A DNA stretch of 9,843 nt. It comes from CAZPDM01 sp964585305. GTDB lineage: Bacteria; Planctomycetota; Uabimicrobiia; Uabimicrobiales; JABWCH01. Below, in pieces: positions 1-9,300 of this stretch (position 1 is its first letter; each line of letters opens with the position of its first letter). Position numbers and translations under genes: made by a program. Below the pieces are notes generated by a model, which had not been told where the DNA came from, made no database searches, and saw only the letters and a list, made by a program, of their open reading frames with translations. The DNA is taken from positions 1 to 9,843 of the forward strand of contig CAZPDM010000115.1 in the NCBI GenBank assembly GCA_964585305.1, given 5' to 3'.

Positions 1-1
1 T

Positions 2-326
2 AAAAAGTCTGATTTTTCTATTTCGACAATGGAGGTTGATATAGATCATCTTCATCTTATGGTTCTTTCTCCTCCAAATATATCCCCAACTCAAATTGTT
101 CGACGACTTAAACAACAAAGTACTTATCTTATTTGGATAACTTTTCCATCACTCCAAAAATATTTTTGGAAGGAAAAAACTTTTTGGAGTGTGTAGGAAA
201 AAATTCTAGTACAGTTGGCCGATTATCGGCCAACGAATTTTTTCCGTTAAATATCTTTATTTTTGTTCTTCTGTAGGGAATGCTTCTATGCAAACTATTC
301 AAAATTACATCCAAAATCAGGGATAA
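2..326 (+). pseudogene. tnpA: Broken IS200/IS605 TnpA transposase (Y1 HUH nuclease)
   Basis: TnpA cuts and rejoins single-stranded DNA at the hairpin ends of IS200/IS605 elements. Reading from base 2 gives a frame containing STMEVDIDHLHLMV, where the HLH is the HUH metal-binding motif, followed by SPTQIVRRLKQQS and TFWS, all at family-typical positions. An in-frame stop follows at 194-196. The frame resumes, shifted by one, near 252 and reads SVGNASMQTIQNYIQNQG to a TAA at 324-326; the Tyr in IQNYIQNQ matches the catalytic tyrosine. Between the halves sits an extra ~61 nt with a perfect nested inverted repeat. The N-terminus lies outside the window. Both catalytic motifs survive, so the inactivation looks fairly recent. 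Identification rests on motif recognition; the pseudogene status is read directly from the sequence. Confidence 0.85.
191..251. repeat. Small palindromic insertion inside tnpA
   Basis: This segment has no counterpart in the normal TnpA reading frame. It contains two nested perfect inverted repeats. The outer arms are GGAAAAAATTC (196-206) and GAATTTTTTCC (235-245). The inner arms are GTTGGCCGAT (214-223) and ATCGGCCAAC (225-234), with one base between them. A 7-nt bulge (TAGTACA, 207-213) lies on the left side only. It brings a stop codon and a frameshift into tnpA. The G+C-rich stem flanked by an A-tract on one side and a T-tract on the other also has the form of a bidirectional intrinsic terminator. 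No clear target-site duplication is visible. It could be a tiny MITE, a REP-like unit or a captured terminator; these cannot be told apart from one copy. Confidence 0.65.
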
Positions 327-366
327 CTTTTATTAAACCTTTGTTTTTTTATTTTGAAAGGCTTTG

Positions 367-409
367 GGCGATTCATCCACGAAGCTAAAGACTTCGTGGT
401 TTTCTCGCC
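367..409 (+). repeat. IS200/IS605 right-end hairpin
   Basis: CCACGAAG (377-384) and CTTCGTGG (392-399) form an 8-bp stem around the loop CTAAAGA. An outer GGCGA (367-371) pairs with TCGCC (405-409). The flanking ATTCATC before the stem and TTTTCTCGCC after it are the form often seen at right ends of IS200/IS605 elements, where TnpA recognises the hairpin as single-stranded DNA. Its position ~40 nt after the tnpA remnant supports this. It could also act as a transcription stop for anything reading out of the IS toward the operon, but no clean T-run follows it. Confidence 0.75.
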
Positions 410-441
410 AAAATTCTATAAAGAAATAATGAATTTTTGGC

Positions 442-470
442 TTGTATTTTAAATAATTTAAGTTCATAAT
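442..470 (+). promoter_or_regulatory. Candidate sigma-70-type promoter of the two-gene operon
   Basis: TTGTAT (442-447) and CATAAT (465-470) are separated by 17 bases and lie about 70 nt before the start codon at 541. The -10 match is good but the -35 match is poor, and the region is very AT-rich, so chance matches are expected. No operator or riboswitch-like structure was recognised in 410-540. AATAATTATT (468-477) is a perfect palindrome but is low-complexity. Confidence 0.3.
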
Positions 471-540
471 AATTATTCTTAAGCGAGGTACTATTTTAAA
501 TTTATTAAAAAATCGAATATTTTTAAGAAAGATTTTTTAT

Positions 541-3500
541 ATGCGCAATGTTATTTTATTTGTCGTGTTTTTTATCGTAATAATTTCTTTGCACGCGCAA
601 AGAAGAGTTCCTGATTTACCAAAAGCTGCTGCTTCTGATGAAGTTATTATTCCAATCAATGATGGGGAAAATTTTTCTATAGCAATTTTTAAATATGAAC
701 AGCGGCTGACTTTTTTGAGTAGAAGCCTTGGTTATACGGAAGTTGTTGCTAAGCAAGATGCGAATTTATGGAATAGGCTTTGTATACTGTGGCATAATTT
801 GGCATTTCTTTACAAAGTGATGAGTATTCCAGGATGCAAGTCATTTAGTAAATATTTGCAACGTGAAATTATTCCGATAAGTTATGTAAATCATGGAGAT
901 CATCTTTCTCAACTTGAGAAAGATCCTTATCATGCTTGCGAACAGATTGAACAGCATTTAAAGGTACTCGAAAAGATTTTTACAAAAGGACAGTTTGAAA
1001 AAATACTACGTAAAATTCTATTGTCAACGATGAAAAATGATCTTGAACGTCAAGAAGTCTATATTTTTCTTGGTATTTTGATTTCTCGCTTGGATGAAGA
1101 AGAGCAAGCGGCTATTGTCAAATTGATAGATTCTTTAAATCTTGCAACACTTGAAAAAACGCAACTAAAAAAAGATCTTTTTACAAATACTAATTTTTCA
1201 GGTTGGCCAACAAAAGAATCTCCCATTAAAATTTCGTTTCCCGCTATTAACAATACAATTTTTCGCTCTGATTTGCTAAGTTTGGCAATCATTACAGAAT
1301 TTTATGCTCCTGTAGAAGTAAGTGTTTTAGCCAGAAATGAGTTGAGCTTTATTCATAAATATATTCTTAATGATTTTGAATCAGGTGCTAATATTTATGC
1401 GAAAATTTATGAAAATCTTAGCAAAGCATCTGCAATTCAAAAGAATTGGGTTATTTTTAGTTTGCCAATTTTATGTGAAAAAGAAGGAATTTATGAATGG
1501 ATGTACCGCGAAAATAATTGGCAAAATATTGGATTATCATTGAAACCAATTTTTACTCAGGCGAGTAATATTTTGCTCTCATACTGCCAGTATGATATGG
1601 TTATTACACGATCTCCTATACAATCTTGGTTTGATTTATCTCTTAGCAATAATGTTGTAGGAATCCATCCAGCTTTTATTACAAGCCTTCAAACTAACAC
1701 GCTTTTTCAAAAAATTATGTTGCAAAAAGAATTGTCCGTAGGATTATATAATTATTTAAGTTGGCTTTCGTCGTTAATACGGAATGAAAATATTTCTGAT
1801 ATTCTGCTTTGTTTTGTTTTAAAAAGAAGCTGGGAATTTTCTAAAGAATTTCCTGATTGGGCGACAATAAATAATTTTGAGCTTATTCAGCATCTCATTC
1901 AAATAAATGTTTTTAGTGATCAGTGGAAACTTTTTGTTAATTCTCAGGAAAATCAGAAAAATTTGGAATCCCAACGCCTGGATTTTATCCAACGGGCTTT
2001 ACATCAAATACTTTTGGAACAAAATCAACGCAAGAATATAGAAGCTCCAATAGCTTTACAAAGATTATGCAATATAGAATTGCCTTTAAGAAATAATTTA
2101 TCTGTAACAACAGAATTTAAAAAACAATTTTGTCAAATATTGCTTGATTTTTCCTGCCACTATCTTCTTGAAAATACATTTGATATTTTTTTATTTTCTG
2201 ATATTCAGGTAAAAAGTTTATTAGAAACTGCGACATTTTGTGGTTTGCAAACAGAAAAAGATTTGCAGGCTCAAAAACTCATCTCTTGTTTAGGCTTAAG
2301 ATTGGGTTTATTTAATTTGGCAGACTATCACGAAAAGATCATGGTTTTGACTTCTGAATCTGAACGAGCAAGATTGTATAATCTTCGATTTGCTGTCCAG
2401 CATTTTGCCTGGAAAGCAATTGCAGATAAAAGCCTGGAAAATAAAGATAGCAAAGAACATAGCCAAGCACGTAAAGCAATGAGCCTGCTATTAGAAGGCA
2501 GCGAATATTACAAAATGGGCTGGTTAAATTCAGACGATATTAACCAATTTGCTTATGAATATAGAGAAAATTTAATAGAACAATGGCGCAACTTGCGTAC
2601 ATCTGAAACTTTCAGCCCTGTATTTGTGGAATACATGCTAATATTATTGGCAATGGGAAGTAAAGAGAGTGATCTTACTCCAATTTTTTTTGATGATGAT
2701 TTTATAAGCGATTTGGATAGCTCCCTGTCGGATTGGCTGAATAAAGTCCCTGAAAATAGACGAATAGAAATGTATGAGGCTATTGCGCGTTTTCTTGTTG
2801 CCCATGTTTATTGGAATGGCTATAGTAAATCTCCACAACTTATTTTAGATGCCCTGGCTAAATATCAGCCAGAAACATATACTTCTCGATATGCCCAATT
2901 ACGGTTGGAAATGGCAATGGCTTATATATTTAAACATGGCATAAGTCTTCATAAGAATATTAAAGATATTCAATCAGATCCTATTTTGCAAAACTTTTTA
3001 AGCCACCCATATTTTTCTTCCAAACGCCCGGATTATATTACATTAGCGGTTTTCTACTTGAGAGGGATTATTTATCTTGGGCAAAATGATGATTTCTCAG
3101 CGAATTTAGCAAGGCTTCGTACAGAAGCTATTTCAGATCAAAGAACTCAATATTTGCATGATCTCTTCTTAAGTTTATGGGCATCGCGTTTAGCAGATAA
3201 AGAATTTTTAAGTGTTTCTCAACTTGACATAAGAAAGAAAAATGCTATTCAAAAAAGATATTCTACTGCTCAAGAACTTGCTCAAGAATTGCAAAGAGTT
3301 TTATCCTCTGATATACAAAAAAATAAGTTATGGGGAATCTTTGGTAAAAATGAAATCGCTTATAACAATCATTGGAATTATAATTTTTACCATTATTTGC
3401 AAATGGTTTTACAAAAGACTGAGCAAAAGAAAAAGTATTTGGAAAGCAATTTAAACTACTATGGAATCGATCCTAATATTTTCCCCACAATTCCTTGGGA

Positions 3501-6375
3501 TACTTTGCAAACAGCTACAAAAAACGAAATTGATTTCTATGAAAAAATAGAATCAAAAATAGAAACTGCTAAAGAAAAAAGTTATGACGAAAGAAAAAAA
3601 GTCTATGAAAATATGTTAGCAGATTCTTTTGAAGGAAAATACAACCAGCAAGTACTTTCTCAAACTATGTACCATTGGCAAGCCGCTGTTTTTGAAGAGC
3701 AAGCAAGTGATTGTGAATTGAAGATTTTAAATCTTGAAAATAATGTCTTATCGGAATTAGAAAAATCTACTAAGATATTTCAAGAATCATTGCTTTATCA
3801 GTTGGAAATTGCTCAAAAAAGACTTGAGATTGCTAAAATTGAAAAAGAGCGATCTAAATTACGTGTGCAAGAAGCTGATCTCGGAATTAAAATCGCTGAT
3901 ATAGATATGCAATTAGTTGAATATGAGAAAGAATTTTGGAGCTATCAAATTGCAAAAGATAATATTGACAATCTTATTTCTCAAATAAAAAGCTCACAAG
4001 CTAGTCAGGATCAAAAAAGAAGCCTTAGAATTGTCAGTCAAATTAAAGCAGTTATAGCCCAAAAAAATCTTGATTTGAAATCTATGCAAAGGGAAATTGC
4101 AATACGAAAACAAGCCATCCAAATTTTGGCAACGCTTTTTGATAATCTTGTAAATGAACTTAAGAAGGAAATCGAAAATACGCAAAAATCCCAGGAAGGA
4201 TTTCAAGATGAAAAAGCCAAAATGTTGGTGGATAGCTTAAGTATTGTTGCATGGAAGCTATCAAAGCAATTGTTGATGAGTCCTTGGTTATCGCAGGAAA
4301 TAGATAAGATTTTCCAAGAACAAATCTTGCTTCAAAAAGAGCAAGTAGAAATAAGTAATGCGTATATTATTCTTGCTTCTTGTTCTCAAAAAGAAATATT
4401 AGATAGTTATGAAAAATTTGGGGAAATTGTAGAAATCCCTAGTTTGAAAAATAGCTTTTTTACAAATCTTGATGAGAAAAAACTTGTTTCTAAATTCCCT
4501 TCAGAAATAGATTTTCGCCATATTTATATTCAATCTAGGAATCAACTTGAACTTGACACGGATGCGTTTTCTTCTATGTTGCTTTCCTCCTTGAGAAAAA
4601 TTGTGCCTGATATTATTCTTACAGAACTTCCTGTCAATATGCAACGAAAGATAAAACGAGAAGAATTGCTAAATTTCATCCGAAAAGAATTTCTCCCGTT
4701 TATTATGATTGAATATCCCAAATTAAAGAATTTGATGACATCAGAAGCAGCGTATAAAGCAATTCTATTTAGTATGAGTGAGCAATATCAGCTTGTTTTT
4801 GATAAAGAAATTGGCAAACTTGCTTTAAAATATCGCACAGTTTGGAATAATTCTGTAAAGGAAGAACTTGCACAACATCTACAAAAATTAACCGGGAACA
4901 AAGAACTTCAAGAGCTTGCCATAAAAACCTTGGAAAACTCTGTGAATATGGATAATGTAACAAGAATCTTTTCCTGTACGATGGAGTCTCTCTCAAATAG
5001 ATTCCGATGTCGAATCAGTCAATTGATGGCAAGCGAAAATATTGAAGAACTCAAGCGAAAAGCTGAAGAAGTTAAAACCAAACTTGCTCATGACAAAAAA
5101 GAAATTGAAATGCAACAAAATGAAGAAATCCAAAATTTAGAAGAGTCTATCAATAAGAATTCCCAAATATTAGCTGATTTGGAAAATAAATTGGTAGAAT
5201 CTCAAGAAGATTACGACAAAGTAACATCTGCTTTGGCAATTTCTTTTGAAGAATTAAAAAAAGTATATCTGGACGAAAAGATGTCAAATTTAAGACTTAG
5301 TATTGCAGATATTGATGGGACTAAGAAGAAGTTTATCAAGCAACAAAAAGAACTTTATTATAAAAATCAAACTTTAGACAGTTCTATTTCAGAAGAAAAA
5401 ATAGAAATTGCTAAAGTAGAAGTTCAGATATGCGAAACTCGACTTAAAGAAGCTGAAGCAAGTTTAAAAGTCCTTCTTGCAAGAAAAGATGTTATTAAAG
5501 AAAAGAAAGCACAAGCCCAATTACGAAAGGCTAAAAGCCGAGAACTTAAAAAAGCTGCAACGACTCAAGTTGAGATTCAGCAAGCCAAGATAGATTACGA
5601 AAACACTCGTAAACTTTTTGCGGATGTTTGTCAAAAGGTTGGTTTTAAACCTGTAATCAATTTTGTGGAATTGGAAGAAATAAAAGAAGAGTCTAAATCT
5701 CGCATTTTATATTATATTCGGGCAATGGAACGTTGGCAGGAGCTAACTACTGGAATCAAGATGAATTTAAAGATAGAAGATGTTTCAAGTGAGAAACTCA
5801 AAGAGGCTTGGTATAAACTTGTTTTTACTCATCTTGTCAACCAGTATAAAGTTCAGGGCAATCGTTTGGAAATCCAAAGTTACCAGGAAAACGAGCAGAC
5901 AAATTATTTGATCAAGTCTTTGCGTGAAACAGGAAAATGTACTTTTGCAATAGGCAATTTTAATCAAGAAAATTTCTATTTTAAGATTGGCTCTAATGAG
6001 CAATCACCTGCAATACGAACCGTTGTTGTAGCCTTTGTTTTCAAGAACTCACCTCCAAGTTCTCCGAAAATCAACTTAATCTTACAACCCAGCAACAACA
6101 AAGTTTTTTATGAAATCAAAGATTCTTTGCCCGTTGTAAAATTGTTGCAAAAGGAAAAATCTATCTTAGAAATTTTGGAAGTATTTAGCAAAAGTTTGCC
6201 AGGAATACATATTAAAGTAGATTCTTCGAAATGGGACGAATTGCTTCCAATTTTTATCTTAAGAAATCCTATAGGAACTTGGTCTCTTGAGATTGCAGAA
6301 GAAGACAGAAATAATTGTAAAGAAAATCTTATTGGTGTATATATTGGCATTTTCTATAGTTATTTCAAAAAATAA
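541..6375 (+). CDS. Giant secreted helical/coiled-coil protein, unknown function (1944 aa)
   Basis: I do not recognise this protein by name. Residues 1-20 form a signal peptide: MRN, a hydrophobic run, then SLHAQ with likely cleavage after Ala or Gln. This and AAGAAAGA 8 nt upstream support the start. Residues ~30-960 are predicted mostly helical, with no motif I can name. Residues ~990-1270 are a long charged coiled coil. Residues ~1275-1495 look globular and helical. Residues ~1498-1700 are a second coiled coil very rich in Lys, Glu and Gln. From ~1800 the sequence turns beta-like, ending in a strand-turn-strand with NPIGTWSLEI at 1909-1918 and a final aromatic YIGIFYSYFKK. No other membrane segment is evident, so the protein is probably periplasmic, surface-bound or released. 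It is followed 16 nt later by the PLC-like gene, so the two are very probably co-expressed. The coil plus beta C-terminus faintly recalls the C-terminal end of Tc-toxin A subunits; that is inference without a search. A structural scaffold or adhesin is equally possible. Confidence 0.9.
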   Translation: MRNVILFVVFFIVIISLHAQRRVPDLPKAAASDEVIIPINDGENFSIAIFKYEQRLTFLSRSLGYTEVVAKQDANLWNRLCILWHNLAFLYKVMSIPGCKSFSKYLQREIIPISYVNHGDHLSQLEKDPYHACEQIEQHLKVLEKIFTKGQFEKILRKILLSTMKNDLERQEVYIFLGILISRLDEEEQAAIVKLIDSLNLATLEKTQLKKDLFTNTNFSGWPTKESPIKISFPAINNTIFRSDLLSLAIITEFYAPVEVSVLARNELSFIHKYILNDFESGANIYAKIYENLSKASAIQKNWVIFSLPILCEKEGIYEWMYRENNWQNIGLSLKPIFTQASNILLSYCQYDMVITRSPIQSWFDLSLSNNVVGIHPAFITSLQTNTLFQKIMLQKELSVGLYNYLSWLSSLIRNENISDILLCFVLKRSWEFSKEFPDWATINNFELIQHLIQINVFSDQWKLFVNSQENQKNLESQRLDFIQRALHQILLEQNQRKNIEAPIALQRLCNIELPLRNNLSVTTEFKKQFCQILLDFSCHYLLENTFDIFLFSDIQVKSLLETATFCGLQTEKDLQAQKLISCLGLRLGLFNLADYHEKIMVLTSESERARLYNLRFAVQHFAWKAIADKSLENKDSKEHSQARKAMSLLLEGSEYYKMGWLNSDDINQFAYEYRENLIEQWRNLRTSETFSPVFVEYMLILLAMGSKESDLTPIFFDDDFISDLDSSLSDWLNKVPENRRIEMYEAIARFLVAHVYWNGYSKSPQLILDALAKYQPETYTSRYAQLRLEMAMAYIFKHGISLHKNIKDIQSDPILQNFLSHPYFSSKRPDYITLAVFYLRGIIYLGQNDDFSANLARLRTEAISDQRTQYLHDLFLSLWASRLADKEFLSVSQLDIRKKNAIQKRYSTAQELAQELQRVLSSDIQKNKLWGIFGKNEIAYNNHWNYNFYHYLQMVLQKTEQKKKYLESNLNYYGIDPNIFPTIPWDTLQTATKNEIDFYEKIESKIETAKEKSYDERKKVYENMLADSFEGKYNQQVLSQTMYHWQAAVFEEQASDCELKILNLENNVLSELEKSTKIFQESLLYQLEIAQKRLEIAKIEKERSKLRVQEADLGIKIADIDMQLVEYEKEFWSYQIAKDNIDNLISQIKSSQASQDQKRSLRIVSQIKAVIAQKNLDLKSMQREIAIRKQAIQILATLFDNLVNELKKEIENTQKSQEGFQDEKAKMLVDSLSIVAWKLSKQLLMSPWLSQEIDKIFQEQILLQKEQVEISNAYIILASCSQKEILDSYEKFGEIVEIPSLKNSFFTNLDEKKLVSKFPSEIDFRHIYIQSRNQLELDTDAFSSMLLSSLRKIVPDIILTELPVNMQRKIKREELLNFIRKEFLPFIMIEYPKLKNLMTSEAAYKAILFSMSEQYQLVFDKEIGKLALKYRTVWNNSVKEELAQHLQKLTGNKELQELAIKTLENSVNMDNVTRIFSCTMESLSNRFRCRISQLMASENIEELKRKAEEVKTKLAHDKKEIEMQQNEEIQNLEESINKNSQILADLENKLVESQEDYDKVTSALAISFEELKKVYLDEKMSNLRLSIADIDGTKKKFIKQQKELYYKNQTLDSSISEEKIEIAKVEVQICETRLKEAEASLKVLLARKDVIKEKKAQAQLRKAKSRELKKAATTQVEIQQAKIDYENTRKLFADVCQKVGFKPVINFVELEEIKEESKSRILYYIRAMERWQELTTGIKMNLKIEDVSSEKLKEAWYKLVFTHLVNQYKVQGNRLEIQSYQENEQTNYLIKSLRETGKCTFAIGNFNQENFYFKIGSNEQSPAIRTVVVAFVFKNSPPSSPKINLILQPSNNKVFYEIKDSLPVVKLLQKEKSILEILEVFSKSLPGIHIKVDSSKWDELLPIFILRNPIGTWSLEIAEEDRNNCKENLIGVYIGIFYSYFKK

Positions 6376-6391
6376 TGGCTAGGGAATTATC

Positions 6392-9300
6392 ATGAAATAT
6401 GGAAGAATAATCATAGTTTTGTTGGTTTTAATTCCTAATTTAGTATTAGGATGGGACAGTTGGCCTGAAGCTCGTTCTACGCATTCTTATCTTGTGAGAG
6501 AATTCCTCTCACATTTCCCTGAAGCAGTATGTTATCAAAATGATCTTATTGTAGGCTGCAATAGTGAAATCCACGATCTTGCTATAGAGCCAAAAATAAT
6601 TAGTAAATATAGAATCTATGGGATTGACGCAGAACAAAGAAGAAACTATTACGGAGGAACAAATCCCGGATGTCAATTCCCAGAACGAATATGGCAGGAT
6701 AGTGTAGATGCCTATAAAAGAGGCGATAAAGGTGCGGCATATTTTTTTCTTGGGGTCCTTTTGCATCATATTTGCGATATGGGAGTCCCCTCTCATGCCT
6801 ATGGAATTTTGCATGGTTATGGTGCTAATAAATTGATGCAGATACTGAGATCAGATCCTTTTGAAAAAGTATCATTTGCTCATTGGATGCCCTTTCGGAT
6901 AGAAAATTTCCCTAGTCCTATTTTGGAAAATCCAAGCCAATACTATGAATTTAGTCGCTCTCAAACAATAGCTGATATAAAGGAAGTTGGATTAAATTAT
7001 TCAAAGTTAAGTGATTTTCCTAGTATTCTGGTATTTTTTTCTTCCAAACAATTAAAATTATTTTGTATGCGTGAAGGAAAAACTGCACATATTAGTAAAT
7101 ATACATTGGAAAGTGCTATTAAGCAGTTTCATCTTTACAAAACCAAAGAATTTATAAAACAAGTGGCTCAAGATATGGAACGTCAATTGAAAAGTTCATT
7201 GCCACAAACTCCTTCGGCTTTGGTATGTGAATTAACAGATATTCAGGGAGATTGGGATTTTGAAACTCGACAGTATATCAAAGATGATATCCGAGGTTCT
7301 CTTTCCATGTTGATGATGAGAGTTTCGCAAGTGGAAGAATTTTATAATAAGTTAATTACGCTTGATCCTGATGGAAAAAATCCTTTAGAATCCCCATTAA
7401 ATCATCTTTCAGAAGACGATTTGCTCTTGCTTTTTAGTGTGATGGATTCTTATTATGAAGTTGTTTGCAAAGTTCAAAAGCATACTTCGCAGTATGGTGA
7501 TCTGGTTTTTCATGCTCTAGCTGAAATGTATAAAAATATTCCCAAAGAACACTGGCAGGAAGTAACTGAGACCTTGAGTCAAGATATTCAAAAGGCTCGA
7601 AATATATTAAAAATTCTATTTATAAGTAGATATTGCGCCTCTCAAGAGCTTCGAGAATTGTACAAAGAAAAATTTGCATTACTTGAGGAAGAACCTTGGA
7701 AAAATATGTCCAGAAAAATGGATGATTTAGAAAATCGCTTGAATCAACTCAAAGATATTAAAATACAAGGCTATCGTTATCCTGTTATTGTGAAAAAATA
7801 TGGCCAACAAAAACAAGAATTTTCCCCTGTAGTTCCTGCTTCCGCGAATGTTGTCTTGTCTTCAGAAGAGTCTTTGCAGGAAGATATAACTCAGGAAATA
7901 TCAACTCTTGAGCAATCTATTTATCCGTTAAAAATTCAAGCCAAGCAAATTTTTGCAGATTCCACTGGATTGGTTTATTTCATCAAAGAAAATGCCCAAT
8001 TTCGTATAAATTCCGAAAGCAAAGCCTTTTTCCAATTTACACCTAAAAAAGATTCTGGTTGTTTAAGTATAGATACAAACAAAAAAATCATCGCAGGAAC
8101 TGGCACATTAGAAGCCTGCATTGAAGATCCTATTAGTGGCGAAATTCAAAAATATACTGTCGTGAGTGAAAATTATTTTCAATTCGAATTTAATCAAGAC
8201 TTACAATATGCTAAACAGTATTTAGTACAGGCTGAAAAAAATTCCAAGTTTTGGCAAAAGTATCTTTACACAAATAAATTAGTGAGTGAGAAAAAAACTT
8301 TTTATGCCACAATACAAACAGAATCACCATCTATTGAACAAATTTTACCTGCTCAACAGATAATTCAAAAAATGGAACAAGCACCTGGAACTTGGGTTTG
8401 CTTAAGTTTTGCAAAAAAATCACCCACTACATCTCCTATTCTTTGCAATAGTGCTATGGAATTAAGTTCATGCTATCTTACTCAAGATGAGTTTGTTCTA
8501 TATGGAAAATTGCTTTTAAAATTAGGATGTGGGTTGGAAAATGTTTATTTTTCTGCTGACAACACTGTTGCAATTCTGGATGAAAATATTTATGCTTGTG
8601 GAATTACATCTCCGCAAGATGTATCCTTAGGCTTTGCAAGAATGAGAGATGTTGTTTGCAATTTTTCTTTGGAAGAATCAAATCGTTTGATTATGCACCA
8701 GGCAAGAGGCGTTTTAGAATTGCCAAGTATTCATGGCTTGATTATTAAAGATATGCAATTTAATCAAGAAGGAATATTAGAAAGCATTCAAATTCAGCAT
8801 TGTTTTGCGCGGGATGCCGAACATTCATCCGTACCCTTTGTTTCTGGTGTTCCTATTTTTATAAGAGAAATCCGTGCAGAAATAAAAGATTTGCATCAAC
8901 AATCCCCTGGCAAAATCAAGATTTTTTATCAAGTAGAAAAGTCTGATCCTAGTTTGTGGGACATAAAGAAAATGCAAATGACTTTAGATTTAGATGCTTT
9001 AAAAATTGAAGGATTGGGAAGTGATGTAACGATTCTTTCCCAACCTATTCAAGGCGAATTGCAATTGAAAGTTGCGCCAGAAAAAATTTCCGGACTTTGC
9101 CAATTTCCTTTAACTTTACCAGTAGGATTATTATTAACACAAGCAACTTTAGGTATGGATAATAATGATTCTTTTATTAAGCTGAATTATCAAACGGAAC
9201 TAACTATGCCAATTGCTCAAAACATTCTTTCAGAATTGAAAATATTTTCTCAAGCAGCTTATAATGTTCCTTTAAGTATGAATATTTCTGCTGATTTAAA

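Larger units (their letters stand above)
1..409 (+). mobile_element. Decayed IS200/IS605-family element, right part
   Basis: The stretch combines the remains of a Y1/HUH transposase gene with a subterminal hairpin directly downstream, the usual order at the right end of IS200-group elements. The left end lies outside the window, so the element is cut by the window edge. No tnpB frame is present between the tnpA stop and the hairpin, so this copy was either a tnpA-only element or has lost tnpB. The exact right cleavage point cannot be fixed; it should lie at or a few bases beyond the hairpin. The transposase is broken, so this copy cannot move by itself, although an intact relative could in principle act on its ends. 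Confidence 0.8.

Noticed and set aside
129..314. Minus-strand 61-codon frame over the IS remnant
   Set aside because: It overlaps the clearly recognisable tnpA frame and runs through the palindromic insertion; it shows no motif or ribosome site.
327..410. TnpB-associated omega RNA at the IS right end
   Set aside because: No tnpB or tnpB remnant is present; the hairpin is explained by the TnpA recognition site alone.
410..540. Riboswitch, CRISPR or RNA gene in the operon leader
   Set aside because: The stretch is low-complexity AT-rich sequence with no repeated units or conserved structured elements that I could recognise.
1059..6350. Short minus-strand frames and one plus-strand frame (3242-3454) inside the giant gene
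   Set aside because: They lie wholly within a continuous 1944-codon frame with a signal peptide and coiled-coil periodicity; they are by-products of AT-rich coding sequence.
6265..6375. Proprotein-convertase P-domain reading of the NPIGTWSLEI end
   Set aside because: The GTWSLEI motif resembles P-domain ends, but no protease domain precedes it and the preceding strands do not follow a P-domain pattern. The similarity may only reflect a generic closing beta hairpin.
6509..6814. Minus-strand 101-codon frame
   Set aside because: It is opposite the PLC-like motif region (His125, Asp129, His135), whose family match shows that the plus strand is coding.
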